From Gammaproteobacteria bacterium (GTDB taxonomy: Bacteria; Pseudomonadota; Gammaproteobacteria; JAADGQ01), in contig JAKITI010000005.1 in NCBI GenBank assembly GCA_021648145.1, positions 1 through 64,000 on the forward strand: 64,000 nucleotides of DNA, read 5' to 3'. Position 1 is the first letter of the stretch, and each line of letters begins with the position of its first letter. The position numbers and the translations under genes were made by a program. The notes under the pieces are model-generated. The model saw nothing but the letters and a program-made list of their open reading frames with translations. It searched no databases and was not told where the DNA came from. Below are positions 1 through 8,787 of the stretch, one piece after another.

Positions 1-75
1 TATGGCGGCTCCTGACGAAAGAATAAACAGACTTGATAACAAGTGTGTTCGGTAGAAGTTCTTGCGTGATCTCAT
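1..75 (-). CDS. Secreted protein, N-terminal fragment (cut by window edge)
   Basis: Only the first 25 codons are inside the window. The reading starts MRSRKNFYRTHLLSSLFILS and continues SGAAI: basic residues followed by a hydrophobic stretch and small residues, as in a signal peptide. On the minus strand a strong ribosome-binding site (GAGGGG) lies about nine bases before the ATG, which is what makes this more than a chance opening. The gene runs divergently from the secreted-family gene that begins at 431. The mature part is outside the window, so no function can be given; it could be another member of that family. Confidence 0.5.
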   Translation of the reverse strand, partial: MRSRKNFYRTHLLSSLFILSSGAAI

Positions 76-430
76 AGTGTGAGTCCCCTCTTGTAACAAC
101 ATGAGAGACAACCTTGTCAAAAAATTAGTCCTTAAAAAAATAAATTATACACTTATACTTTACTTTAACCCTTAACCTAAACACACAATTTTTAACGAAC
201 TTTCATGTGCTATTATGGTCAATGAAAATATAGGGGGTATCGACTATTTTGAATTTTTCTTTAATCGGATGATGCTTGAATATTAAAGATTATTATTTAA
301 TAACCGATATCTATTCTTGCCGAAAGATATTGTTTACTCCTACAGTCGACACCATCACAGAACAAAATAAGCTTTAAAATAATAATAACAATTTAAAATA
401 AAAACAATAATATACAGCTAGGTTTTTCTC
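76..430. other. A+T-rich intergenic region between divergent secreted genes
   Basis: About 355 bases without a gene, very rich in A and T runs. It must carry the promoters of the two divergent genes on either side, but I could not pick out a convincing -35/-10 pair, operator or RNA structure. No tRNA-like fold was seen. Confidence 0.5.
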
Positions 431-1558
431 ATGAAATTTTCGACTCGAAGCAAAGCGCTTTTGCGTGCACTTGCTATGAGTGAAAAAACGGAACTTATCA
501 CTCAAGCACTCAAAATTTTACCACTCCTGCTTTTGTCAGGAAATGCTTGGTCAGAGACCAACATGACTTTAAATTTCAATGCGGGCTCAGGCAATAACAG
601 TTTTTACCCTGGCGCATGCAATATGAGCGGCCCTGTAGCTGATAATGCCTGCGGTATCTCTCCCATCGAAAACCAGACTGAAGCCGACCCTGACACCACT
701 CCTTTTTTTCAAGGCACCTACACTGACCCAGATACGCAAATAAGTTATTGGCATATGATCGTTGGTGATCCGGCTTCGGGGTTTGCCATGGAGAGTTATA
801 CTCCTGTCATTAACAGTTACGAATCAACAAGCGGCGGCAAACCCTCCAAAATATTCCAGCGAGGAGCAGAGTCATTAGAAACCCGCAGTGGCAATGGCTG
901 GGATCCACTCGGGTTGAATCCTTCCAGAGATTTTGATTACACCGGCAATGCTACGGGTGATCCGTCCAAAACAATCATGCGACAAGTCATGGGGGGCTCC
1001 TGGGATGCTGCCACTAATACCTGGAGCTGTGAGGATACAGATGAATATTGTTCAGAATTTTTGAAAAATAAATTTCTTTTCAAACCCGTAATTACTCAAC
1101 AAATCAATGAAACCGACTTTGTTCACAAATTTGCTTTGGATATGAGTGCAATTGATTATGACGACGACTCAACGGCAGGAGAACTGACCAATACAATCAT
1201 CATTACTGATCCAGACATGCCCGACTTTGATATCAAAGCAGGGGATTTTAAAATGAACAACAATAATATTGAAATCAGCATACCTGACCCACAAATATCG
1301 ACGATAAATCCAGAAATTACGGGGGGACGATATACTTACAATCAATGTGACGATCCACAACTCTCAAAGGGTATCGAGAGTTGCTGGCAAGACAATGATA
1401 TTAATAATTGGGATTATCAAGAAGGAACATACAGTTATGTTGAGGGTAATGCTGATGTCCTCAATTATGAATGGGACATGTACTGGGATCCTTCACAAAA
1501 TGCCGGGCTTGCCGGCAATGAAAGTAAATGTGCGAACAGCTTGGCGGGCAGTTGCTGA
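431..1558 (+). CDS. Secreted protein of an unrecognised three-member family, copy 1
   Basis: A 375-residue protein with a long N-terminal leader: basic residues, then a hydrophobic run (ILPLLLLSG) ending near NAWS at about residue 42, so export is likely. The mature part is acidic and rich in Asp, Asn, Gly and aromatic residues. Blocks shared with the copies at 1671-2807 and 22708-23649 include TPFFQ, YWH-I-GDPA-GFA-E-Y, GGKPS, SGNGWDPLG-NP, MRQVMGGSW, WSC, TGGRYTY and a C-terminal W-Y-GTYSYV segment. Paired cysteines suggest disulfides. No lipobox, membrane anchor or sorting motif was seen at the C-terminus, which ends in Cys. I do not recognise the family and assign no function. The start is supported by alignment of the leader with copy 2. 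Confidence 0.8.
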   Translation: MKFSTRSKALLRALAMSEKTELITQALKILPLLLLSGNAWSETNMTLNFNAGSGNNSFYPGACNMSGPVADNACGISPIENQTEADPDTTPFFQGTYTDPDTQISYWHMIVGDPASGFAMESYTPVINSYESTSGGKPSKIFQRGAESLETRSGNGWDPLGLNPSRDFDYTGNATGDPSKTIMRQVMGGSWDAATNTWSCEDTDEYCSEFLKNKFLFKPVITQQINETDFVHKFALDMSAIDYDDDSTAGELTNTIIITDPDMPDFDIKAGDFKMNNNNIEISIPDPQISTINPEITGGRYTYNQCDDPQLSKGIESCWQDNDINNWDYQEGTYSYVEGNADVLNYEWDMYWDPSQNAGLAGNESKCANSLAGSC

Positions 1559-1670
1559 TTTTTTAGATTTTAATCAAGTAGCCGATAAACAATGTATCAA
1601 GCGAGCTCAACATAACCATCGCTGGGGGAGAAGTATGCCCTTAAATATCATTGTTCAGGCAGAAAGTTTC

Positions 1671-2807
1671 ATGAAACTTTCTATTCAAAGCAAGGGATTG
1701 CATTTTATACCTGCCTTGAGTAGAACAAGGAGTGCTGCCACTCAGTTATTAAAAACCCTGCCATTGCTCTTTCTGTTTGGATCAGTACACGCATCCACAG
1801 GAATGACTCTAAACTTTAATGTTGGACCACATAACAATAGCTTTGCTCCTGGGGCATGCGATATGAGCAATGCACCATCCAGCGCCATCGACTCTAGTTT
1901 GTGTAGCATCGGAAATATGATGACGACCGCAGATCCTGATAATACACGTTTTTTCCATGGTACTTACACTGACCCAGATACATCCGTAGCATACTGGCAC
2001 ACAATTGTCGGCGACCCAAGCACTGGATTCGCCATGGAGAGTTACATCCCTAAAGTCAATAGCTTTGAATCTACCAGTGGCGGCAAGCCCTCTGCAATCA
2101 TGGGATGGAATAGAACACTAGAAGAGTACAGTGGTAATGGCTGGGATCCGCTTGGCATAAACCCTTCCAGGAATTTTGATTACACTGGCAACGGCACTGC
2201 TGATCCCACGAAAGTCATCGTACGCCAAGTGATGGGAGGCTCCTGGAATTCAGTTACAGGCAACTGGACTTGTGAAACTTCAGATGAGTATTGCTCAGAA
2301 TTTATAAAAGATCAGTTTCTATTCAAGCCAAAAATTACTCAGAAAATTAATGAAGCCGATATGACACAGAACTTTGTTCTGGACATGAGTTCAATCACTT
2401 ACAGTGATGATACAACCGCAGGTAATATTATAAATACACTTACGATAACTGACCCTGAAATGCCTGATTTTAACCCTGCAGCGGGTAACTTTCAGATGAT
2501 TAACGGCACCATTACAATCAGCAACCCAGCCTCTGGTTCATCCACTTTCAATCCTAACGTCACGGGTGGACGATACACCTATACAGAGTGCACCAACCCA
2601 ACGAACTACAATGGTGTAGACCATTGCTGGCAAGATAATGATATCAACAACTGGGATTATGAAGAAGGCTCATACAGCTATGTAAATGGTGGTGAAGCCG
2701 ATGTGATGAATTATGAATGGGATGTGTACTGGGATCCATCACAAAATGGAGGTATCGCTGGCAATGAAAGCAAATGTTTAAATGGTATGTCCGCGAATAG
2801 CTGTTGA
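1671..2807 (+). CDS. Secreted protein of the same unrecognised family, copy 2
   Basis: A 378-residue tandem paralogue of the preceding gene, similar along its whole length. The leader begins MKLSIQSKGL, matching MKFSTRSKAL of copy 1, which is why the ATG at 1671 is chosen. An in-frame ATG at 1635 with GGGGAG four bases upstream is an alternative. The hydrophobic run LLKTLPLLFLFGSVHAS ends the probable signal peptide near residue 42. All family blocks are present (YWHTIVGDPSTGFAMESY, SGNGWDPLG, RQVMGGSW, GGRYTY). The C-terminus again ends in Cys. The 112-base gap to copy 1 suggests co-transcription. The stop codon is only six bases from the end of the convergent bioF, leaving no room for a terminator between them. 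Confidence 0.8.
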   Translation: MKLSIQSKGLHFIPALSRTRSAATQLLKTLPLLFLFGSVHASTGMTLNFNVGPHNNSFAPGACDMSNAPSSAIDSSLCSIGNMMTTADPDNTRFFHGTYTDPDTSVAYWHTIVGDPSTGFAMESYIPKVNSFESTSGGKPSAIMGWNRTLEEYSGNGWDPLGINPSRNFDYTGNGTADPTKVIVRQVMGGSWNSVTGNWTCETSDEYCSEFIKDQFLFKPKITQKINEADMTQNFVLDMSSITYSDDTTAGNIINTLTITDPEMPDFNPAAGNFQMINGTITISNPASGSSTFNPNVTGGRYTYTECTNPTNYNGVDHCWQDNDINNWDYEEGSYSYVNGGEADVMNYEWDVYWDPSQNGGIAGNESKCLNGMSANSC

Positions 2808-2813
2808 GTATAG

Positions 2814-3974
2814 TTACGACTTCCACAACTCAAGCAACATATCTAATAGACGACCCACATGATCTTTAGTATGCGTTGCACATAGTGTTACACGCAAACG
2901 AGCCGTTCCCTTTGGCACGGTCGGCGGGCGAATTGCACTGACTAAAATACCTCGCTTTAATAGTGCTTCACTCAACGCAATAGCTCGTTTGGAATCGCCC
3001 ACAATCAACGGTTGTATCGCTGTTTTGGAATTTGATAACGGCAACCCCGCTTCTGCGGCTCTTTGACGAAAATGGGCAATCAGCATTTGCAGGTGGTCAC
3101 GCCGCCAATCATCACGTTTCAATAATTCTAAACTGGTCAGCGTCGCATATGCGACCGCAGGTGGTATCGCTGTTGTATAAATATAGCTTCGAGCCTGTTG
3201 AATGAGTGTTTCGATGAGCAGTTCACTGCCTGCGACAAAAGCACCAAAAGTGCCGAATGATTTGCCCAAGGTTCCGACTAAAATTGGAACATCATTATTA
3301 TTCAGCTTAGAATGATCCACCACCCCACGCCCTTGCTGGCCAAGCACCCCAAAACCATGTGCATCATCCACCATTAAAACGGCATCATGCATTTTGACAA
3401 GTGCAGCTATTTTAGGCAAAGGAGCCACATCACCATCCATACTGAACACACCATCACTCACTACGAGTGCTGACCCATGATATTTAACCAAACGCCGTGC
3501 AAGTGCATCACTGTCGTTATGAGCATAACGTTTTAACTGCGCTCCAGACAACCGAGCACCATCAAGCAATGATGCATGATTGAGGCGATCCTGTAGCACT
3601 AAGTCATTGCGTTGACAGAGCGCTGAAATCACGCCAATGTTCGCCATATAGCCTGATGAAAATAGCAAAACTCGCTCACGCCCCGTCCATTTTGCCAATG
3701 CATTTTCCAGTTCGTGATGAGCACTGCTGTGCCCTGTAACCAAATGTGATGCACCACTTCCCACACCATAAGTCGTCGCCCCCTCTTGCAATGCTGTAAT
3801 AACGTCGGGGTGATTAGCCAATCCTAAATAGTCATTACTGCAAAATGATAGTACAAACTGACCATCAACAACTATTTCAGCGCCTTGAGGTGAAGAGACA
3901 ATGCGTCGATGGCGATAAAGACCTTGTGATTTTTTTTGCTCAAGTGATTCGGATAACGAATCAATGAGTGACAT
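2814..3974 (-). CDS. bioF: 8-amino-7-oxononanoate synthase
   Basis: PLP-dependent enzyme of biotin synthesis that condenses pimeloyl-thioester with L-alanine to 8-amino-7-oxononanoate. The 386 residues are normal for the family. Visible signatures are [11 protein letters not shown] near residue 46, the PLP-contacting [10 protein letters not shown] near 203-212 and the Schiff-base lysine K238 in [14 protein letters not shown]. It lies 12 bases downstream of bioB on the same strand, so the two form a bioB-bioF operon. bioA, bioD, bioC and bioH are not in the window. Confidence 0.96.
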   Translation of the reverse strand: MSLIDSLSESLEQKKSQGLYRHRRIVSSPQGAEIVVDGQFVLSFCSNDYLGLANHPDVITALQEGATTYGVGSGASHLVTGHSSAHHELENALAKWTGRERVLLFSSGYMANIGVISALCQRNDLVLQDRLNHASLLDGARLSGAQLKRYAHNDSDALARRLVKYHGSALVVSDGVFSMDGDVAPLPKIAALVKMHDAVLMVDDAHGFGVLGQQGRGVVDHSKLNNNDVPILVGTLGKSFGTFGAFVAGSELLIETLIQQARSYIYTTAIPPAVAYATLTSLELLKRDDWRRDHLQMLIAHFRQRAAEAGLPLSNSKTAIQPLIVGDSKRAIALSEALLKRGILVSAIRPPTVPKGTARLRVTLCATHTKDHVGRLLDMLLELWKS

Positions 3975-3986
3975 GATAAAACCTGC

Positions 3987-5018
3987 TCAAGCGGCATCCG
4001 AACAAGCAGATTCACGACGCTTTTGCGTATCCCCGCGAACGACTACACCAAGATCCTTCAGCATTTGCAAGTCATCTTCGACCTGTCGTCCATTCGTGGT
4101 CAGATAGTCACCAATCATCACCGCAGAAGCCCCTGCCATGAAGACCATCGACTGCAAATCACGCAGGAAAGGACGGCCACCGGCAATGCGAATTTCTGCT
4201 TGGGGCAACATAAAGCGGTATACAGAGATCGTTTTCAAAATCTCCATTGGAGCCATCGGCGTGATATTTTCCAGTGGTGTACCCTCTTGTGGAACGAGAA
4301 AGTTCAGAGGCACGGAATCAATACCTAAATCACGCAGTGTCTCAGCCAGTTCAACACGTTGATCGAGACTTTCACCCATACCCAAAATACCCCCTGAACA
4401 AACTTTCAGACCTGCATCGCGGGCATGTTTGAGCGTATCAACATTTTCCTGAAAAGTATGTGTGGTGCATATATTGGAGAAAAAGCTTTCAGCCGTTTCT
4501 AAATTATGGTGGTAATTTTCCAACCCCATATTTTTAAGGTCCGTGGCAGTCTCTTTATCCAGCACACCTACACTCGCACAACGGCCAATATCTGAGCTGC
4601 CTTTAAGGGTGGTTAGATATTCATGCATCTGCTCACGCTCTTTATCAGAGCGAACGCCCCATCCCTTGGAAACAATACCTAAATCCGTTGTTCCCCAGCT
4701 GCGTGCTTTCTTAGCTTGAGCGGCCACATCTTCAACAGGAATATAGTTATAAGTAGGGGCTTGTCCATCATGGTGGGCGCTTTGAGAGCAGAAAGTACAA
4801 TCTTCAGAACAATTTCCAGAGCGAATATTTGAAATTGCACAAGCTTCAATATCATGACCGCGAAATGTACGACGCAAACGATCCGCCCCCGCCATCAGTG
4901 ATGACAGATACTTTTCATCCAGGCGAATCATCCAACGCCCCTCTTCAGCCGACATCTGTCCACCGCCCAATAAACGCTCTGTCAGGTCGTTAATGCGTTG
5001 ATAAGTTTGGTCTGCCAT
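3987..5018 (-). CDS. bioB: Biotin synthase
   Basis: Radical-SAM enzyme that inserts sulfur into dethiobiotin, the last step of biotin synthesis. The cluster-binding CxxxCxxC motif is visible as CSEDCTFC, followed by SQSAHH. Later blocks such as CSGGILGMGE and RIAGGRPFLRD are typical. The start is set at the ATG ending at 5018 (MADQTYQRIN), which has GGAG six bases upstream and gives 343 residues, close to the usual length. An in-frame start 14 codons earlier has no such support. It is first gene of bioB-bioF and lies back to back with comF. Confidence 0.96.
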   Translation of the reverse strand: MADQTYQRINDLTERLLGGGQMSAEEGRWMIRLDEKYLSSLMAGADRLRRTFRGHDIEACAISNIRSGNCSEDCTFCSQSAHHDGQAPTYNYIPVEDVAAQAKKARSWGTTDLGIVSKGWGVRSDKEREQMHEYLTTLKGSSDIGRCASVGVLDKETATDLKNMGLENYHHNLETAESFFSNICTTHTFQENVDTLKHARDAGLKVCSGGILGMGESLDQRVELAETLRDLGIDSVPLNFLVPQEGTPLENITPMAPMEILKTISVYRFMLPQAEIRIAGGRPFLRDLQSMVFMAGASAVMIGDYLTTNGRQVEDDLQMLKDLGVVVRGDTQKRRESACSDAA

Positions 5019-5090
5019 GCTGCGCTCCGACTTGAATTTCTGGTATTGTAAAGCAGCCAACTATGCAAGGAATGCAAAACGCTGTCAACC

Positions 5091-5106
5091 AAGGAGAAGG
5101 GCTATA
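5091..5106 (+). promoter_or_regulatory. Shine-Dalgarno leading to an apparent ATA start of comF
   Basis: AAGGAG at 5091-5096 is followed after seven bases by ATA at 5104 and then the first convincing ComF residues (VYNWLKKLQ). No ATG, GTG or TTG lies at a suitable distance in this frame. The only in-frame ATG upstream is at 5017, overlapping the divergent bioB start codon. Confidence 0.5.
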
Positions 5107-5799
5107 GTTTACAACTGGCTAAAAAAACTACAAAACAATGTTTTACCACCCCGCTGCCTGCTCTGCCATGCTGACTCAGAAACGGGGCTTGATCTCTGCG
5201 GTGGTTGCTATGACGACCTTCCTTTTCAACATTACGCTTGCCCACGCTGCGCGCTGCCATTACAAACAAGCAGCCTTTGCGGAAAGTGTCAACTACAAAC
5301 GCCTCCTTACACCCAATGCACCGCCCTATTCAATTATGAGCCTCCGTTGGACTACATGATTCAGCAACTGAAATACTCAAAGAAGCTCACTTACGCACGT
5401 TTACTCGGAGAGCTCATGGCTCAACATCTCAAACAAACTGAAATCACCAAGCCCGACCTCATCATCCCCGTCCCCCTGCACCCAAAGCGAACTCGTGAAC
5501 GCGGCTTTAATCAAGCACTTGAACTGGCTCGGCCTGTTGCCAAGTCACTTGAAATCCCTATTGACTATCATTCATTACACCGCATCCGGCATACTCCAAA
5601 GCAGGCCAATCTGACCGCCAGTCAACGCCATGAGAATCTAAAAAATTCATTTCACATCCGAAAAAAAATCAAAGTGCCTCATGTCGTACTATTTGATGAC
5701 GTAATGACAACAGGCACAACCGTTGGGCTATTGGCAGAGGAGCTTATAAAAAATGGGGTGAAACGTGTTGACATCTGGATTTGCGCGCGAACAAGATAA
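5104..5799 (+). CDS. comF: ComF/GntX-type phosphoribosyltransferase-like competence protein
   Basis: ComF-family protein, linked in other bacteria to DNA uptake and recombination of incoming DNA. An N-terminal zinc-finger region has CLLC, CGGC, CPRC and CGKC pairs. It is followed by a type I phosphoribosyltransferase domain ending in the PRPP-binding loop VVLFDDVMTTGTTV near residue 195-208. Length is about 231 residues if translation starts at the ATA at 5104, which has a strong ribosome-binding site. An ATG at 5017 would add 29 residues of non-ComF-like sequence overlapping bioB. The use of ATA, or a base error there, is the odd point. No other competence gene is nearby. Confidence 0.9.
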   Translation: MVYNWLKKLQNNVLPPRCLLCHADSETGLDLCGGCYDDLPFQHYACPRCALPLQTSSLCGKCQLQTPPYTQCTALFNYEPPLDYMIQQLKYSKKLTYARLLGELMAQHLKQTEITKPDLIIPVPLHPKRTRERGFNQALELARPVAKSLEIPIDYHSLHRIRHTPKQANLTASQRHENLKNSFHIRKKIKVPHVVLFDDVMTTGTTVGLLAEELIKNGVKRVDIWICARTR

Positions 5800-5912
5800 C
5801 ACCTGAACAAGACTCAATAACACCTACACTTACTCCGTTTTTAATCCATTAATAAGCAGGTATACTCCAATACAACTTTAATCATCAGCTTAAAAATATC
5901 AAGAGGTTATTT

Positions 5913-6248
5913 ATGGATACCATGAGTCAAATAAAACAACTAGTCGAAAGCAATGCGGTTATTATCTTCATGAAAGGTACGCCACAATTTCCTCAATGCG
6001 GTTTCTCCAGCCGCTCTTCTGAAGCTCTCAAAGCATGTGAGGAAAAGTTTGCATACATTAATATTTTCGAAGAGCCAGAAATTTACAAAAATCTGCCACA
6101 ATTTTCTGACTGGCCCACATTCCCTCAAATCTATATTGATGGCGAACTCATTGGTGGCTGTGATATCACCATGGAACTTTATCAACGTGGTGAATTAAAG
6201 AATATGGTTAAAGACGCGGTGGCCAAACACACACCCAGTGAAAGTTAA
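5913..6248 (+). CDS. grxD: Monothiol glutaredoxin
   Basis: Glutaredoxin-4 type protein of 111 residues that carries or senses [2Fe-2S] clusters, usually with BolA, in the cytoplasm. The CGFS active site is at residues 29-32 (PQCGFSSRS), preceded by the conserved FMKGTP. The glutathione-contacting WPTFPQIYIDGELIGGCDI follows near residues 68-86. AGAGG six bases before the ATG supports the start. It stands alone between comF and trxB. Confidence 0.95.
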   Translation: MDTMSQIKQLVESNAVIIFMKGTPQFPQCGFSSRSSEALKACEEKFAYINIFEEPEIYKNLPQFSDWPTFPQIYIDGELIGGCDITMELYQRGELKNMVKDAVAKHTPSES

Positions 6249-6337
6249 GCGAGTATTTTTCAGGTACATTTTTTCTTGTCATGCGCTAGAATTAAGCAAC
6301 AAATGCCAATCGCCACAGAAAATATACAGGTATGTAA

Positions 6338-7300
<963 letters not shown>

Positions 7301-7312
7301 ATGACCGATACC

Positions 7313-7341
7313 CTCACTACAAATAATTTTTTTGCAGTGAG
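7313..7341 (+). terminator. Hairpin after trxB
   Basis: CTCACT (7313-7318) pairs with AGTGAG (7336-7341), with an inner CAAA/TTTG pairing. There is no T-run after the stem, so it is only a weak candidate for transcript end or stability of trxB. Confidence 0.35.
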
Positions 7342-7392
7342 TCTCAAACTAAAAGTGTAAAAAATATCAGTAACATATTGAAAGGATGCACT

Positions 7393-7695
7393 ATGTTAAA
7401 CAATAATGAGCGAAGAAATTTCCCCAGAATGTCCGCCAAGTGTGACATCACTTATAAAAAAAACAATGAATCAGAAACTTTAAAAGGAGATGTCATTGAG
7501 TTAAGTGCCAGTGGGCTATCATTTCAGGCAAAGCAACCTCTCTCTATTGGTACTACACTGGATATTTCAGTGATTCCAGAAACAAAAATAACGCCTGCCC
7601 TCAATGCTATCATTGAAGTCAAACGCGTTACTCCAGAGAACAATCAGTATAAAATTGCAGCAGAAATCAAGAAAATAAAAAACAATTCCACATAA
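7393..7695 (+). CDS. PilZ-domain protein, probable c-di-GMP receptor
   Basis: A 100-residue single-domain protein. The N-terminal arginine cluster ERRNFPRM and the later ELSASGLSF correspond to the two c-di-GMP-binding parts of PilZ, RxxxR and (D/N)xSxxG, with Glu in the Asp/Asn position. The start is the ATG at 7393 with AAAGGA six bases upstream; an in-frame TTG just before is less likely. Single-domain PilZ proteins act as c-di-GMP adaptors for motility or exopolysaccharide systems, but no partner is nearby. It lies between trxB and aat in the same direction. Confidence 0.8.
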   Translation: MLNNNERRNFPRMSAKCDITYKKNNESETLKGDVIELSASGLSFQAKQPLSIGTTLDISVIPETKITPALNAIIEVKRVTPENNQYKIAAEIKKIKNNST

Positions 7696-7719
7696 CAGTC
7701 AACTCTTTATATTTTTCAT

Positions 7720-8406
7720 GTGAATAATCAAAAACTTTACTGGCTTGAACCCAATACGATCATCGACAACCCATTTCCACCTGTTGAGCATGCATTTAAA
7801 GAGCCCAATGGACTTCTTGCGGCAGGAGGCCAATTAACACCTGGCTGGCTTATTCAAGCCTACCGCCATGGCATTTTCCCCTGGTTCAATAAGGGTGAGC
7901 CCATTTTATGGTGGTCACCTGACCCTCGTGCTGTTCTACTTCCTGATGACTTGAAAGTTTCTCGCAGTTTACATAAAACACTCAACCAGAAACACTTTAA
8001 AATCACTTTTAATAAAGCCTTCACGCAAGTTATGAAAGCTTGTGCTGAGCCCAGAAAAAATACATCCGGCACATGGATTACGCCAGAAATGATTCATGCT
8101 TATAACGAGCTTCACCAATCAGGAATCGCTCACTCTGTTGAGGCCTGGCAAAATGATGAGCTGGTTGGAGGTATCTATGGTATAGCATTAGGTCAGGTAT
8201 TTTTCGGTGAATCCATGTTTCACCGCACGCGTGATGCCTCAAAAGTTGCTTTTGTAAAGCTAATTGAACGGCTTCAGCAACAAGATTTTAAATTAATTGA
8301 CTGTCAAATACGCTCTGATCATTTACAAAGTTTAGGTGCGACTGAAATACCACGTTCAGAATTTATAAAACGCTTAGACCTTCACTGTAATTACAGGAAA
8401 TTTTAA
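7720..8406 (+). CDS. aat: Leucyl/phenylalanyl-tRNA-protein transferase
   Basis: Transfers Leu or Phe from tRNA to proteins with N-terminal Lys or Arg, creating N-degrons read by ClpS-ClpAP. The 228 residues show the family blocks PWFNKGEPILWWSPDPRAVL, GTWITPEM, HSVEAW and GGIYGIALGQVFFGESMFHR. The start is GTG at 7720, which overlaps an out-of-frame ATG; the ribosome-binding site is weak. infA follows, and clpA and clpS lie just beyond, so the N-end-rule components sit together. Confidence 0.95.
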   Translation: MNNQKLYWLEPNTIIDNPFPPVEHAFKEPNGLLAAGGQLTPGWLIQAYRHGIFPWFNKGEPILWWSPDPRAVLLPDDLKVSRSLHKTLNQKHFKITFNKAFTQVMKACAEPRKNTSGTWITPEMIHAYNELHQSGIAHSVEAWQNDELVGGIYGIALGQVFFGESMFHRTRDASKVAFVKLIERLQQQDFKLIDCQIRSDHLQSLGATEIPRSEFIKRLDLHCNYRKF

Positions 8407-8506
8407 ACATCGTGACATTAATAAATGAAATATTTTGATAAAAACGGCACTTTCAGGCACTATACGCCTCTTTTATAAACTGGTAAGAGACCTAAGCAGG
8501 TAATCA

Positions 8507-8725
8507 ATGGCGAAAGAAGAACATATCGAAATGGAAGGCACTGTGATTGACACCCTTCCGAACGCGATGTTTCGTGTAGAACTGGAAAATGGCCACGTCG
8601 TAACAGCACATATTTCAGGAAAAATGCGAAAACATTATATTCGCATTCTGACAGGTGACAAAGTCACTGTTCAATTAACTCCTTACGATTTATCAAAAGG
8701 CCGCATTACTTACCGAGGCCGCTAA
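8507..8725 (+). CDS. infA: Translation initiation factor IF-1
   Basis: A 72-residue single OB-fold protein that binds the 30S A site during initiation. The sequence follows the IF-1 consensus throughout: [18 protein letters not shown], then the [18 protein letters not shown] core, and a C-terminus ending [11 protein letters not shown] seven bases upstream supports the ATG. The order aat-infA facing clpA is common in gammaproteobacteria. Confidence 0.98.
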   Translation: MAKEEHIEMEGTVIDTLPNAMFRVELENGHVVTAHISGKMRKHYIRILTGDKVTVQLTPYDLSKGRITYRGR

Positions 8726-8735
8726 AAGATCGCCA

Positions 8736-8766
8736 GAAGCCCGACCCTGAAAATACCACGGGCTTC
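8736..8766. terminator. Hairpin between convergent infA and clpA
   Basis: GAAGCCCG (8736-8743) pairs perfectly with CGGGCTTC (8759-8766) around a 15-base loop. It lies in the 62-base space between convergent genes and probably ends transcripts from both sides. The following sequence is pyrimidine-rich rather than a clean T-run. Confidence 0.55.
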
Positions 8767-8787
8767 CTCTATCTCTATACGATTCGG

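Noticed and set aside
1347-1670. N-terminal extension of the second secreted-family gene
   Set aside because: The frame stays open back into copy 1, but this part overlaps copy 1 in another frame and matches nothing in the family; the leader alignment places the start at 1671.
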